Notes: generated by a model not told the origin, from the sequence alone. DNA of 64,000 nt from Gigaspora margarita (GCA_009809945.1 WTPW01001630.1:1-64000); one strand, 5' to 3'; shown: positions 1-12,371, counted from the stretch's first letter. Translations and numbers: made by a program.

Positions 1-67
1 AGTTATTTCCATTATCATTTAAATTGGATGCTTGAAATGAATCTTGATTTCTTTTATATCCGGTCAT
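1..67 (-). CDS. BED-finger hAT-derived protein, N-terminus only (unit 1)
   Basis: The first 67 bases read on the minus strand as the start of the same protein found whole at 22,611-24,503: ATG at 67-65, then a peptide beginning MTGYKRNQDSFQ. The rest lies left of the window, so neither the zinc finger nor the intactness of this copy can be judged. The second residue is Thr where units 3 and 4 have Ala. Confidence 0.7.
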   Translation of the reverse strand, partial: MTGYKRNQDSFQASNLNDNGNN

Positions 68-279
68 GTAAAAACAAAAAAGTCAAATTTGGTGCGAATC
101 CTATATATTATGACTGTGTTACGTACAATGTAGTGCAATTTCCCAAAGTAAATAAAATGAAATCATTATGCAGTTTGGCACAGAAATATAGGGGCCACAA
201 AAAAAACAACACACTCATACAGGGATCCCCAAAATTCTGGGTCGGAATGCGTCGGTGTTATGATCAGCCAGATCCTTTT

Positions 280-1120
280 AAAATTTAGAGTTTTTCAAAG
301 CTTTAATCAAACGAATACTTAATGATTTTATCAAACTTTTTTATTTCAATTTTACAAACAAGCAGAATTAAAATAAAAAAAAAATAGATCCATCGAATTT
401 GTTAGATAGTCGTGGAGAAAACCTCGCCTAAAGTTTTGAAACCCGATTAAATATTTTAGAAAAAAACAAAAAGCCGTGGTTTTTTTTAGCCTTAAACGAA
501 AATTTCTCAACGACCATCTGATTATTTTGTTCCACATGTTTATAGAATTGAAAAAACTTTTATCGAATTAATTAGGTAGTCACTAATCTAAAGTTTTAAA
601 AAAAATTTTATTGCAGTTTTCTAGCAAAAATTAAAACTTTAATCGACTATCTAACCAATTTTGATTTTTAATTCTATGGGTTTATAGAATTATAGCTGTT
701 TTCAAAAAGGTGTGAACAGCCACAGAACACCAAATCATGGGAAATTCACGATTTTTCCATGATTTCCTGAGTTTTCAAGACCCGTTCTAATCTGAATGTT
801 AATTTTTACTAATCTAAATTTTTTAGATTATCTGATTTCCCACATGTGTATATGGAAATGCTGTTCACACATTTTTGAAAACTGCTGTAATACAAAAAAA
901 AATTTCATCGAATTTTGCTAGATAGTCATTGAGAACACCCGTATCATAGATTCGTGCATGGGCGTTTTTCTAATTTTGGCCTGAATTAAGTTTAATTCGG
1001 CCTGAAGTTCGAAGCTACGGTAAATGTTTTTCAAGATTAAATAAATATTTTGGTTTCTTTCAAACATCTTTGCTATCTGAAAAATCGGACAATAAGGTTT
1101 CATTTTATTTTTTTCTCAAG
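280..1120. repeat. Alternating ~170-bp hairpin repeats (unit 1 spacer)
   Basis: The spacer upstream of the BED start codon repeats two words in alternating orientation: 'TCGAATTTGTTAGATAGTCG' and its complement-like 'CTCAACGACCATCTGAT', joined by 'GGTTTATAGAATTGAAA' turns. Neighbouring half-units can therefore pair as long hairpins. The same arrangement recurs before each BED gene. A short piece near 213-258 (CATACAGGGATCCCCAAAA) is the end of the foldback family seen whole at 4,726-5,235. No coding potential. Confidence 0.6.
693..887. mobile_element. TA-flanked MITE, CAGCTGTTTTC family (copy 1)
   Basis: 195-bp element with inverted ends: TAGCTGTTTTCAAAAAGG at left and its complement at right (TTTTTGAAAACTGCTG), with TA on both sides. 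TA duplication plus a CAG-like tip fits non-autonomous Tc1/mariner-type elements. An identical-length copy sits at the same place in unit 2 (9,722-9,916); an inverted one lies at 29,090-29,347 and a diverged one at 52,263-52,470. Confidence 0.75.
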
Positions 1121-1330
1121 ATTTCAGTTGTCTTTATTGTCTACGGTATTGATTATATCAATTGATCAGATAGCATGTGATCAAATTTTTGCAGCATCGA
1201 ATTCTTTAAATATTTTTTCTTTTCATCAAATTCTCATATCATTCTGAGAGTTTATGAATAAATGTTTCAGCAGTTAATCGGTTTACGGATCTGAATGCAT
1301 GTGTAAGTTTACTAACTTAATATAGACACC

Positions 1331-2046
1331 CTATAGAAAAAAAAAATTAAAAATCACATTCAAATTTTGTTCAGATTAATATGTTTAAAAAATGAAGAGT
1401 TAACCCAGTAATCATCACAACATCACATGACAAGCATTCGGCCTAAGTTAGAGGTCGTCTAAAGCGGGGGCAAATTCACGTGATCACAGCGAAGCAAAAC
1501 AAGAAACAAAAACGAAAAACCTAAAAATACAAAAAACGGCAGTCTAAACCTACCTCAGGTGGGTTAAGTAAAAATATCGGGAAGGCAATTTTGCTTATAT
1601 ATAACTACCTAAATACCAACCTAACCCCAATATAAGATGACCCTAACCCTAAAGTTAATCGAAAAATTATTGAGAAATATGAGTTGCCCCCCGCTTTAGA
1701 CGTCCCCCTAAGTTAGTGTTAGGTTAGGGGTATTTTTAGGCCAGTTTGTTTTAATTCTGGTAAACAAATATGTTTATCATGTGATTGTCGATCACTAGGT
1801 TAACTGTTCTTCAAGTGTCCCCAAATCCCCAAATAAAACCTCCAGAAATTCCTCAATATTTCTTAAATTTCTTGCTTATAATTTTGCACAGAAAACAATT
1901 ATAACCAGGAAATCAGAAATCTTCAGGCAATTTAAAAATATTGAAGAATTTATGTAGGTTTTATTTAGGTTTTTATTACGATAAATGTTCATTTTTAAAG
2001 ATTTAATCTGAACAAAATCTAAATATGATTTTTAATTTTTTTATAG
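1331..2046. mobile_element. Foldback MITE, CTATAAAAAAATT family, with nested insertion
   Basis: The left end (CTATAGAAAAAAAAAATTAA) is matched by an inverted copy at the right (ATTTTTAATTTTTTTATAG), and the inner arms (ACCTCCAGAAATTCCTCAA / TTGAAGAATTTATGTAGG) also pair. Uninterrupted copies of about 300 bp occur at 11,996-12,296 and 20,184-20,492, so about 400 bp here is a secondary insertion. Half of the element remains in unit 4. Confidence 0.75.
1395..1823. mobile_element. Nested MITE, GAACCCAGTRATGATC family
   Basis: Inserted in the left arm of the foldback at 1,331-2,046. Its right end, read inward, is GGACACTTGAAGAACAGTTA, close to the left end of the element at 36,401 (GGACACTTAAAGAAGAGTGA). 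The middle holds CCCTAACCCTAA near 1,640. The left tip is shortened, and no clean target duplication is visible. Confidence 0.6.
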
Positions 2047-2094
2047 GGATACAGCATTTGTTTAGCAAATACAGAACTTAATCCGAAATAAAAT

Positions 2095-3640
2095 CGAAAA
2101 GCATAGCTGCGCTTGGTCATGTGATTGGAATAATTCCGGACAGCCAAAGGTGCCGGAAATGAATTTAATTAAAGGACTTTAAGTCCGCAGAATATATTGA
2201 ATTGGTAATTTTAAGTAATTAGTAATTTTAAGATTTTAAGTAATTTGAACTGAAACGATGATATGCTCCCGGAAGATTAGCAAGTGAGATTGCGCCAGGT
2301 ATCATCGTAGCAGTAGAGCGAGTGAGAAGCAGCATCAGCCAGTGGTTTCCCGCCTGCTCGAAGCAATCCGGCTGTTAAATAGGAAAATGGCAGAATCAGG
2401 AGACTACAGTGTGGGTGGGAAGGGCTGGGTTGAGAAAATGCAAGTTAAATGAATTGGGTTCTTATGAGAGAGAGCGTGTGGAATTGATTCTTTTATTTAT
2501 ATTAGTTCGTTTGGTGGTTTTTCGATTTTGCATGAATTTATGATTTGACGTTGATTTCATTTACCTTGATGCGTGTAACCGGGCCGGGTCGGGCACGTGT
2601 CACATTGGGGTGTTGCACATCAGATGATTTACACTCATCGTAATAAACCTTACTAATAAGGATTTTTTATGTCGATCATTTTAATATATAGTGATTTTAT
2701 ATGAAAAATCGTAAAAAATCATCTTTGCGAAAGAATAGAACTCTACAACTGCATTATTAATTTCCCATCTAACTTAAATATTTCAAACTACATATATAAA
2801 ACTATCACTTAATGATGAGTTTTTTTATTTAATGCGTTTTAATGATATAAATTTTATGCTGGATTTAAATAAAAATTGTGATTTTAACTATATCCAGACT
2901 TCGGTAAAAAGTATAGAACTTTATAATGATAACAATACTGCTTTTTCTAACAGAAATATGCTATGTCGTATATTCTAAACTATCATTTAATGTTATAATT
3001 TTATATATTTTATATAAAATTTATTACTAGCTAGGACAATAAAATTATTTTTTAATTCCGTACTAAAAATACATCTTATTTATACTTAAACTCTGTCTTT
3101 TTTATTAAATTTGATTGTAAATCTACTTTATTAAAATAAAATATTTCCTTTTTTAAATTATATTTTATTAAAGAAATATACAGGCCTTTAACTCCGAATA
3201 TCTATTATTTTAAATATTAAATTGGCTTTATTTTTCGTAATGTAGATGATTAAAATCACTATTTTTGCTTAAATTCAGCATAAATTTATATGATTAAAAC
3301 GCTTTAAATAAAAAAAAAACTCATCATTAAGTGATAGTCTTATATATGTAGTTTGAAATATTTAAGTTAGAAGGGAAATTAATAATGCAATTGTAGAGTT
3401 CTATTCTTTCGCAACGATGATTTTTTACGATTTTCATATAAAATCACTATATATCATCTGATGTGCAACACCCCAGTGTCACATGTCCCTTGACCAACGC
3501 TCCTTGTCTTTTGACTTTGCATGAATTTATGATCTGACGTGATTTCATTTACCGATCGATCCTTGCTGCGAATACCCGGGCCCACGTGTAGTATGTCCCC
3601 TGACCAATGTCTTTTCGATCTGTTGACCCTTGTCAATATG
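2095..3640. other. Insertion of unknown type in unit 1, carrying a nested element
   Basis: Units 2 and 3 run directly from 'ATCCGCAATAAAATTTTAATG' to 'AGATCAGTATCATA'; in unit 1 about 1.5 kb separates the two. The inserted DNA is less AT-rich than its surroundings, contains two copies of 'GCATGAATTTATGAT' (near 2,531 and 3,519), and is split by the Mutator-like element at 2,606-3,475. No coding frame or family could be recognised. Confidence 0.5.
2606..3475. mobile_element. Mutator-like non-autonomous element with 9-bp TSD
   Basis: 870 bp bounded by a perfect 9-bp direct repeat GTGTCACAT (2,597-2,605 and 3,476-3,484). The terminal inverted repeats begin TGGGGTGTTGCACATCAG and extend about 260 bp, with one extra ~58-bp segment in the left arm. 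Long inverted repeats and a 9-bp duplication are the hallmarks of Mutator-type (MULE) elements. No transposase is encoded; the centre is AT-rich filler. Confidence 0.85.
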
Positions 3641-3782
3641 CATTTAATGCAAGATCAGTATCATATAGGTATCCAAAAATGGAAGAATCCTAGTAGTCCA
3701 GGCTCATGCGGAAGTCCAAAGATTACTACACTAGCTGTCGAGGTCACTGTTATGCTAATGGTTTTACTAATTGCTTCTAAAG

Positions 3783-5590
3783 CGATATGATTTACAAATG
3801 GAAGAAGCGAGATGATTTACAAATGGAAGAAACGGATAAAATTATCTTGTATGGAAAAGAAAAACCTCCGTATGGGCTAAATTTCCAGTCGAAAACGTCA
3901 TGATTATTAAAAAGCTTATGTGATATTTAAAATTACAAATATGCTATTAATAGTGACGAAACCAAAATTTATAGAGTAACTACGTATATAAAAACTGATA
4001 AGAGCTGTAAACAATTAAGATCAATTATATGAAGACTATAAAATTTATAGAGTAAATGTATAAAAATTTATAAGAGCTTGTAAACTATTTAAAGACCATA
4101 AAGTAAACTATATAAAAAAAACTGATAAGCAACTGATAAGTAACTCATAAGAAATTTGCGAAAATATCACTTTTAATCTCAGTTGTCACTCCAAATCTTG
4201 TATATGATTGGCCAGAAAACTTTTTTGCATAATAAAAATTATGAAAATTGGAATTTTCTCCCATACGCAAACTTGCCAATTAATTTCGAGCATTGGGCCG
4301 ATGAATTTCAATTCATAAAAACTATCATTAAAAACTGTCTTCCTCACATTAGATATTTTCAAATTTCTGGTGAAAAAAATCATAAAAAATTAAACCATAT
4401 CAAAATATTCTTGGAATAGATTTGTGAGATGACATCGTAATAAAATTAGGAGCTCCAAATATGCCCATCACATCACCAATTTTACCATCTCGTAAAAGAC
4501 AATTAAACATCTTTTTAGACATCCTTCCGATGCTGAAATATTTTTCAATGTGATTACTTTACAACATGCAGCGGAAATTTCATCTTGATTGGCCGACGTT
4601 CAAAAATTTATGAAATTGCAGAAAATCCTAACAAATTCGAGTTATTACTTGCGGCAGTAGATAGGGTCCACAACTGAAATATTTCACCAACTATATGATA
4701 ATATACCTAGTACTGTGGTTGCTTTAACTCATACAGGGGGGCCCCCAAAATTCCGGGTCGGGATACGTAGGAGTGCATCGGAATCATGGTCGGCTGGATC
4801 GGAATTGATCAATTTTGCCCCATGATCATAAAAAATTTTACTAATAAATCATATAAGTAAAAAATGCTCAGCTGATAATTTTGCTACAGAACCTGCTATC
4901 ACCGATTTTTAAAAGCTGTCCCCAAATTTCCGGGTCGGATGCGTCGGATCTAGGTCGGCGTTTAGCCCTACTTGTTAGCAGGTTCTATAGCAAAATTATC
5001 AGCTGGGCATTTTTTTACTTAATGAATGGATATGATTTATTAGTAAAATTTTTTATGATCTTGGGGCAAAATCGATCAATTCCGATCCAGTCGACCATTA
5101 TTCCGATGTACTCCGACGTATCCTGACCCGGAATTTTGGGGACTCCCCTGTATGAGTTTGCTAACACCTAGGGCTAAACGCCGACCTAGATCCGACGCAT
5201 CCGACCCGGAATTTTGGTGACCCTCCTGTAAAATTCGGTTGCTTTAAAAGTTAAAAATAAGAATGAGATACTTGGAGGGTATGTCCTCTTGTATGGAAAG
5301 CTGATAGTCAGAATGGGCCGAAATAACAGATGGTTCTATTTTCTTTTTACAAATAAGAACCAAAAAAAAATCTATTGTTAGTCGCGTTAAAAATAAAGGC
5401 AATTTGGTATGGTACAAAATTATATGCCCTATGGGTAGCCGGTGTTGTCGAAAAGATGTTTATGATGTCCCAATCAGAGACACAGATGAAAATTTCTGTT
5501 GAAGTATTACAAACCCGTAAAAATAATTAAGATCGGTTATCTTTAGAGACGTCCCTCGCGCGATATTGACCCGCGTGAAATGTGCAGGCT
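3783..5590 (+). pseudogene. BTB-BACK-TLDc gene remnant (unit 1)
   Basis: In shifting plus-strand frames, peptides of a BTB-BACK-TLDc protein can be read in order: RDDLQMEE near 3,800; a BACK segment including KTIIKNCLPHIRYFQ (about 4,318-4,362); AAEIS near 4,570; a TLDc stretch with EILGGYNPL (about 5,255-5,285) and MSQSETQMKISVE (about 5,465). The family keeps the order BTB, BACK, TLDc; TLDc proteins are linked to oxidative stress and V-ATPase regulation in other eukaryotes. The BTB part is absent here, frames are broken several times and the foldback at 4,726-5,235 interrupts the TLDc part. Not functional. Confidence 0.75.
4726..5235. mobile_element. Foldback element with a second copy nested inside
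   Basis: Inserted in the TLDc remnant between two copies of GGTTGCTTT (9 bp, at 4,718-4,726 and about 5,236). The arms from 4,727 (ACTCATACAGGGGGG) and to 5,157 (CCCCTGTATGAGT) pair, and inside them another pair shares 'CCGGGTCGGATGCGTCGG' and 'GGTCGGCGTTTAGCCCTA' (4,925-4,985 and 5,167-5,215). The pattern suggests one foldback inserted into another of the same family. Fragments of the same ends lie upstream of every BED gene. Confidence 0.65.
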
Positions 5591-7137
5591 ATAAATGGCG
5601 ATAAATAAATATTTCGGAAAAGCAACACATGAGTTGCAGTTTACTAGCTTCTTTGTATAATTTGCGAGAGAATATTTACTATAAAACAAGTATTGATTCA
5701 TTAAATCAAAATCAATATTGTATTTGAATAAAATTATTTGATATTAATTATATGATTATAATAAGGTTTTAGATGGATGTCGTAAAAGAATCAAAAATAT
5801 TATATTTTGTGACAAAAACAAATCTATATCTTATCTATTTATTTATTGAATCATTACTACTGTTAAATTTATACGTAGCATTATTTATGCAAGTCTTATT
5901 TCTGTTAACTACTGAAGCTATATTTGCACATTTTGCAATTTTAGTGGCCCACCAGAATTATTAGTGACATATAAAATTTTCAGACTAGTTAAATAATTGA
6001 TTTAAATTGAATATTAGGAGTCAATACGGTATATACGTATAAATTAGAAATTTTGAATGTGAATTAATATTTAAAATCATATTCAATTTAGCATATTGTT
6101 ACTATCGTAAGGGAGAGCGAGTAGGGGATAATGCCTAATTTAGTTCCGATAGTAAACTTACTGACTATAATTATAGTTCGTCAGACAGGTAGTCACGTGA
6201 TATGAGGTCACGAAACAGATAATTCAGGATCTAAGTTACTAATTAAGGGGAGAGTGATATATTTATTGGAAGGTATATAAAACGGGATTTAATGGTAAGA
6301 ATTATAACGATATTAAAGGTAATAAGGATAATTACTTAGTTTTAGGATAGTTAATAACGATAATAATAAATAATGTAATAAAACATAACGAATAAATAAA
6401 ATAAACTTTTATAACTCTTTGAGAATTCGATTCTTATTCCTAAATCATATCTAAAGACATCGAAGTCTGAGGAAAACTTTATTGCCAAAATTGAGAGCCT
6501 TTAAATACATTTTTCTCGACTATAAACTACTGCGCTAATACTCCTAAGTCTCCTTATCACTTCCTAGTACCAGACACGGGTTGCGAGCAACCCGCGTTAA
6601 AAAGCCACTCAAGCACAATCTGCTCACAATTTGCTTACAATAACTAACAATAATCTTACAATAAATAATAATAAACTTACAATAACTAACAATAAACTAA
6701 CAATAAACTCACAATAAACTAACAATAAACTCACAATTGCCTCCCCTCACTGACCCGATTACCTATCGTATGACGTTATATTTTAGGAAACAAATAAAAA
6801 AATATGTACAAAGAAAATAAATAAATAAATAAATAAAAATATAAAAAAAATAAAAATTATCTAAGCCGAACTGTCACGTCACCAAACCCGTGACAATATA
6901 TTTATTGATTTATAATGCGTGTAAGTTCATACCAAATTCCACCGTAAAAATTTTAGATTAGAAGTAAATGTACAGTGAAATAAGTTAAAATGTTCAATAG
7001 ACAGCGTGGTTGCATGATTTTTCGTTCCTAATTATTGATTTTAATTTGCTCTGGTTACTTAATTCGACACAAAAGTTATACACATTTTAAATCTATTTAA
7101 AGTACAAAATATATTGATAAGAAAATGAATATTATAT
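5591..7137. other. Inter-unit spacer 1/2, no gene
   Basis: AT-rich tail of unit 1, shared with 14,937-15,586, 21,877-22,610 and 30,481-31,600. It contains the conserved line 'ACCAGAATTATTAGTGACAT' near 5,950. A small open frame at 5,773-5,964 is preserved only in part in the other units and is not convincing. The solo LTR at 6,097-6,895 makes this spacer longer than the others. Confidence 0.6.
6097..6895. mobile_element. Solo LTR (fossil), TGTTAC...GTGACA
   Basis: 799 bp starting TGTTACTATCG and ending CCCGTGACA, flanked by ATAT on both sides (6,093-6,096 and 6,896-6,899); units 3 and 4 show the empty site. TG...CA ends, a TATAAAA-like box near 6,281 and A-rich signals fit an LTR retrotransposon long terminal repeat, probably Ty3/Gypsy. 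Only a single LTR remains, as left by recombination between two LTRs. It contains a small tandem repeat of CAATAAACTAA words (about 6,650-6,735). Age: after the unit duplication, because only unit 2's left spacer has it. Confidence 0.75.
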
Positions 7138-9080
7138 TTATAAGTATAGATCAATATACTTCATATTATATTGTAAAAATGCTATTTTTTCTGCCATATT
7201 ATCATCATCATTATTATTATAAGTTCTTATAAGTTTATCCAGATTTTTTATTGGATCTTCTTTATCCACCGTTAGTGTAGGCAAATATTCTCTCGCAAGA
7301 GCAGCCAATCCGGGAAGCATTTGTTTCGAACCTTGCCACCATTTATATGGATTAATATCACCATCTAAAGATGATTGTGGACGATTAATATAACATTCCA
7401 GTTCTTTATTTGCCGCTTGTATTGACTTATCCAAATCGTCTGAAAAAATATTTTTTAAATAATAGGCTTTGCACTTTATTAGCGCAAATTTTCTAACCTC
7501 CTAGTATATTATATACAGTAAGGCATGTTAAATTTAAATATTATAATTTTTTATACAAATATTAATAGATGAATAAACTTACAGTTGAAATCTCATCAGG
7601 ATTAGAACGTGGATTTAAAAATAAAGCTAGCTGCTTAACGTCTAAATCAATGTATAAAGGAACTGAAGATAGAAACGATTTAAGGATTTTTTGTTCTAAA
7701 TTATCACTAAATCGAAGTTCTCTTAACATATTATCTGCATTAATAACAATTTTATCTACTATATCTGTGTATTCTTCCGTATCTATGTCACGATAACTAT
7801 AATTACATGTAATATTTTCTAAAGGTTTAAATAGTTGCAATAATTTAGGAAATATGCTAAATGGTAAAGAATCTAACATAAGTTCCTGAAAGTATTTTCC
7901 TTTTTCTCTGATAATGGCAACTTCATAACTATCATAATTATTAACTAGTTGTATGAAAGGTTTTTCCATTAATTTAATAAAAGCTATTTTATGATAAATG
8001 CATTCACAATTAATTGTCGAATAATTAAATGTTATTTGCATATTCTGTATTTCCCTTTTTACTGCATCATTCTCTAAAAACATTACCACATCGCAAAGAT
8101 TATCAGTAGCGTTCTTAATAGCTTTAATAATTTCAACCATTTCTTGAGTGTAAACGTTTTTTCTAGCCCATAGCTTTAAGGTTTTTGGTATTAAATTTTC
8201 TAAGTCCCTAAAATAATTATTCGTACACAATTGTATAGAATATTGTATTCCTTCTTCCAATCCAATAAATACTCATTAAAATAAGTATTATATTCGAGAT
8301 AATAACTTAAATTAGTTAATTCCCACTTTTTTAAAGCATCAGTAATATTTCCCAAAAAATCTTTATTTTCATGTTCATCATAATACCATTTATTTTCATA
8401 TTCAACAGCATACCATTCATTTGCAAGTAATAAAATTTTATGAAGGTCAAAATCTTTAGTTAACCAATTACTAGTGATTACTATATATGGTTTATTAAAT
8501 CTAGCGTCTGTTATTGTTTCATGAATTGAGACAGTAATAGACGTCTCTTGTTGAGCTTTTAACTTTAATTGAAGGAATAAACGACCATATGCTTTGTTAA
8601 TTTGATCTTCTATAATATTTGATGTAGATAGTTCAATTATTGGATTAACAAATCCAGCAGATTTTAAATTATCAACGATGCTAAAAGGTGCTCCAGAAGA
8701 AACAATAAATTTAAGTAATGGTAGATTAATTTCTGGTTCAGAATTAATAGAGTTAACGGTTGACGTTGTAGATGATAAAGGTGTTGAGGATTTAGTTATA
8801 CTATGCTTCTTTTTAAGATGGCCAACAAGATTAGAAGTAGAACCACACCATATATATCTCGTCGTGCATCCAGAAATCGTACATTTTGTTATTGTTCCAT
8901 TCTCACTTGGGACCTTGAATGGTTCAAAATATTTCCAACAAATGCTTTCTTTATCATTATTTTCTAGGTGTTGGCGTTTTGTTGGTTGAGCTTCACTACT
9001 GCTAAAAGTTATTAAGTTATTTCCATTATCATTTAAATCGGATGCTTGAGATGAATCTTGATTCTTTTATATCCGGTCAT
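7138..9080 (-). pseudogene. BED-finger hAT-derived gene, decayed copy (unit 2)
   Basis: Homologous to the intact gene at 22,611-24,503 along its whole length: start codon at 9,080-9,078, BED finger region near 8,810-8,960, middle part open from 8,260 to 7,562, then an intron (donor GTAAGT at about 7,582) and a last exon from about 7,501 to 7,138. A one-base loss just after the start codon (AGAATC instead of AGAAATC) and another frame change near 8,260 break the first exon. The last exon is open and keeps the motif PYKWWQGSKQMLPGLAALAR (one change, Lys for Glu, relative to unit 4), followed by a variable Asn/Asp run. Probably a recent pseudogene. Confidence 0.75.
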
Positions 9081-9299
9081 TGTAAAAAAGTCAAATCTGG
9101 TGGTTATTGTTACGAGTACAGGAGTAATGAAATCCAATAAATTATGATTGTGTTACGTATAATATAGTGCAATTTCCCAAAGTAAATAAATAAAATCATT
9201 ATGCAGCTTGGCACAGAAATATAGGGCCACAAAAAAACAACAAACAGGATCCCCAAAATTCTGTGTTGGAATGCGTCGGTGGTATGGTCAGCCAGGTCC

Positions 9300-10400
9300 T
9301 TTCAAAATTTAGAGCTTTTCAATCTTTAAGCATACGAATACTTAATAATTTTATCAAACTTTTTTTTTTATTTCAATTTTACAAACAAGCAGAATTAAAA
9401 TAAAATATATATATATATCGTATTTGTTAGATAGTCGTGGAGAAAACCTCGGCTAAAGAATTAAAAACCGATTAAATATTTTAGAAAAAAGCAAAAAGAC
9501 GTAGTTTTTTTTTAGCCTTAAACGAAAACTTCTCAACGACCATCTGATTATTTTAGTTCCACATGTTTATAGAATTGAAAAAAAAAATTTTTATCGAATT
9601 AATTAAGCAGTCACTGATCTAAGGTTTTAAAAAAATTTTATTGCAGTTTTTGATAAATATTAAAACTTTAGTCGACTATCTAACCAATTTTGATTTTTAA
9701 TTCTATGGGTTTATAGAATTATAGCTGTTTTCAAAAAGGGGTGAACGGCCACAGATCACCATATCTTGGGAAATTCACGATACTTCCAGGATTCCTGAGT
9801 TTTCAAGACCCGTTCTAATCTGAATTTTAATTTTTACTAATTTAAATTTTTTAGATTCACCAATTCCCACATTTTGCATATGGAAATCGCTGTTCACACA
9901 TTTTTGAAAACTGCTGTAATATAAAAAAAATATATTACATCGAATTTTGCTAGATAGTCATTGAGAAAACACCCGTATCATAAATTCTCGAAATAGTGTG
10001 CATGGGCGTTATTCTAATTTTGGCTTGAATTAAGTTTAATTCGACCTGAAGTTCGATAAATGTTTTTCAAAACTAAATAAATATTTCAGAATTTATTTAT
10101 CAAATTCAATAAAAAAAAATTTTTGTTGAATTTTGTCAGGTTATATCATCGAGAAATTTCAGTTTAAAATTTAAAGTTAAAAAAATTTTAGATCTAAGAA
10201 ACAAAGGATAATTGATTTGTATCTAAATTTCAATCAAAGATTCTCAATGATAATTTGACCAAATTCGATAAATAGTTTTTTTTTATTTTACTGTAATTCT
10301 ACTGGCTTATAGAATTGAAAATTTTAAAAAATTCATCACAGAGTTTCTCAATGCTATCCAACAAAATTTAATGAAATCATACATAAAAATATGCTGACTA
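9300..10400. repeat. Alternating ~170-bp hairpin repeats (unit 2 spacer)
   Basis: Same alternating words as in unit 1 ('GTTAGATAGTCGTGGAGAAA' against 'TTCTCAACGACCATCTGATT'), six or so half-units, imperfect. The MITE at 9,722-9,916 sits in one of the turns. No coding potential seen. Confidence 0.6.
9722..9916. mobile_element. TA-flanked MITE, CAGCTGTTTTC family (copy 2)
   Basis: 195 bp, TA on both sides, at exactly the position of the 693-887 copy in unit 1. Shared position means it was inserted before those two units separated. Confidence 0.75.
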
Positions 10401-11357
10401 TAGATGTGCGAATGCAGGTTTTTTTGTCCTTGCATTGCATTATGTGACATTATGCTGCATGATGCATTATGCAATTCTGCATCTTTATATAATATAATTA
10501 CTTTATTGGTTTTTAATTAAGAATAACACTAATGCGTATAATAGTAGTATATAACTAATTAGCACACTTTCAAATTGCTAAAATTAGCAAGGACTAGTCA
10601 TTAGAATGTTTGAAAGTTGTTAAGTTATGTTGCATTACTCATGTGGTAGCTTACTGTATATATTAAATTATTCTAACTTATTGTAAAAAATTTGCTACAA
10701 CAAATTACAAACAACTATGGTGATATACATATATGAAGTTGTGTTGGAATATAGTTATAAATTCTATTATAATCTATTATGAAAGTTTTGCTATATATTT
10801 GCTATTATGATATACATTTTGAATTGGAATTACAGTTGCAAATTCTACAATATATGATTTCTATAAACAAGTTTTGCTATAAAAAATAAGCAATTGTGGT
10901 GCATATTATGCAATTAAAGATTGAATTAATTTTTTATTGAACTGACCAATAATATATACTTAGAAAATTACAAAAAAAATTGCTTTAGGTATTACTATAA
11001 TAGTAAAATGTATAAGAAACATTATTATCTAGTGGTTTCTTTTGCCTTAATTAGGCTAGCTATTAAATATAAAATAGCAAAATCAGAAGACTACAATATA
11101 TGGTAGAAGTTGGGTCAAGAAATTTGTTTGCTAAAAACTATTGTGGCAAATTAAAAAGGAATATATATAATTTATAAGTTATGATTTTAAAAAATATTGT
11201 TAGAATAAAAGCAAATTATATAATTTTAATTGGATAAAAATTATATAATAATCTCTATCTGCTATGTGCATTTTTAAATTTTACAAGTCTTGCATTGCAT
11301 TATGCGACATTATGTATTGCATAATGCAGCATGCATAATGCGTAAGGCACATCTCTA
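10401..11357. mobile_element. hAT-like element with ATGC-rich subterminal repeats
   Basis: About 957 bp absent from the other units. Ends are TAGATGTGCGAATGCAGG at left and CGTAAGGCACATCTCTA at right, a match to hAT tips. Near both ends the word 'TGCATTATGC' and variants are repeated many times in both orientations, as hAT transposase-binding regions often are. The flanking 8-mers GCTGACTA and GCTATGAC are similar but not identical, so the target duplication is uncertain. The interior is AT-rich with no transposase frame. Confidence 0.6.
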
Positions 11358-11995
11358 GCTATGACACAATGATTTACTAAGTTAACATATTTAATATTCT
11401 AAATAAAATTGCTTTCTTCATCAACTTACATGTATTTATAAAGTTTCAAAACAATAGCCTAAATATTCAATAAAAATAAACAACCTTTAAATCCAGAGAT
11501 TCACTCGTTATTCACATATTCCATGTAAATATAGAAGTGTTTATGAAAGGTACACCATATGAATATATTGAACAAACAATGTTGGAACAATAATTCCTGT
11601 AGTTCTGCTCACTTCACCGACAATTTTCTAATTCAATAATATTTGAAATTTTTTACTTTTTGAAATGCACAATTTTTTGTTAAATTCGAGATTCTATTGG
11701 AACAACTTCAAGAAAACTATGTTAGTTTCTTTCAAACATCTTTATTATCTAAAACTTCGGGCAATAAGTTTTCATTTTATTTGTTTCTCGAAATTTCAGT
11801 TAACTTTATAGTCTATTGATTATATAAATTGATCAGATAGCATTTGATCAAATTTTAGCAACTTTAAATTTTTTTAAATATTTTTCTTTTCATCAAATTC
11901 TCATATCATTCTGAGGTTTATGAAAAAATGTTTCAGTAGCTAATGGTTTCGGGTCTGAATGCATGTATCAGTTTATTAACTTGAAATAGACACCC

Positions 11996-12296
11996 TGGAA
12001 AAAAAAAATAAATTAAAAATCATATACAAAGTTTGTTCAGATTAATATTTTATTAAAAATGAGCATTCGTAACAAATCTCCAAATAAAACCTACATAAAT
12101 TCCTCAATATTTTTAAATTTCCTGGTTATAATTTTGTACAGAAAAAAATTATAACAGGAAATCGGAAATATTCAGGCAATTTAAAAATATTGAGGAATTT
12201 ATGTAGGTTTTATTTTGGTTTTGTTACGATAAATGATCATTTTTAAAGATTTTAATCGGAACAAAATCTGAATCTGATTTTTAATTTTTTTATAGA
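11996..12296. mobile_element. Foldback MITE, CTATAAAAAAATT family (unit 2)
   Basis: Uninterrupted ~300-bp copy: arms 'CCTACATAAATTCCTCAATA' and 'TATTGAGGAATTTATGTAGG' are perfect complements, with outer arms 'AATTAAAAATCATATACAAA' / 'TCTGATTTTTAATTTTTTT' also pairing. The whole element can fold into one long hairpin. Confidence 0.75.
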
Positions 12297-12371
12297 GTTA
12301 CAGAATTTGTTTAGCAAATACAGAACTTAATCCGCAATAAAATTTTAATGCTAGATCAATATTATATGGGT

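Noticed and set aside
5773-5964. Small hydrophobic protein in the inter-unit spacer
   Set aside because: The frame is not kept in the matching positions of the other units, and its Leu/Ile/Phe content follows from the AT bias.
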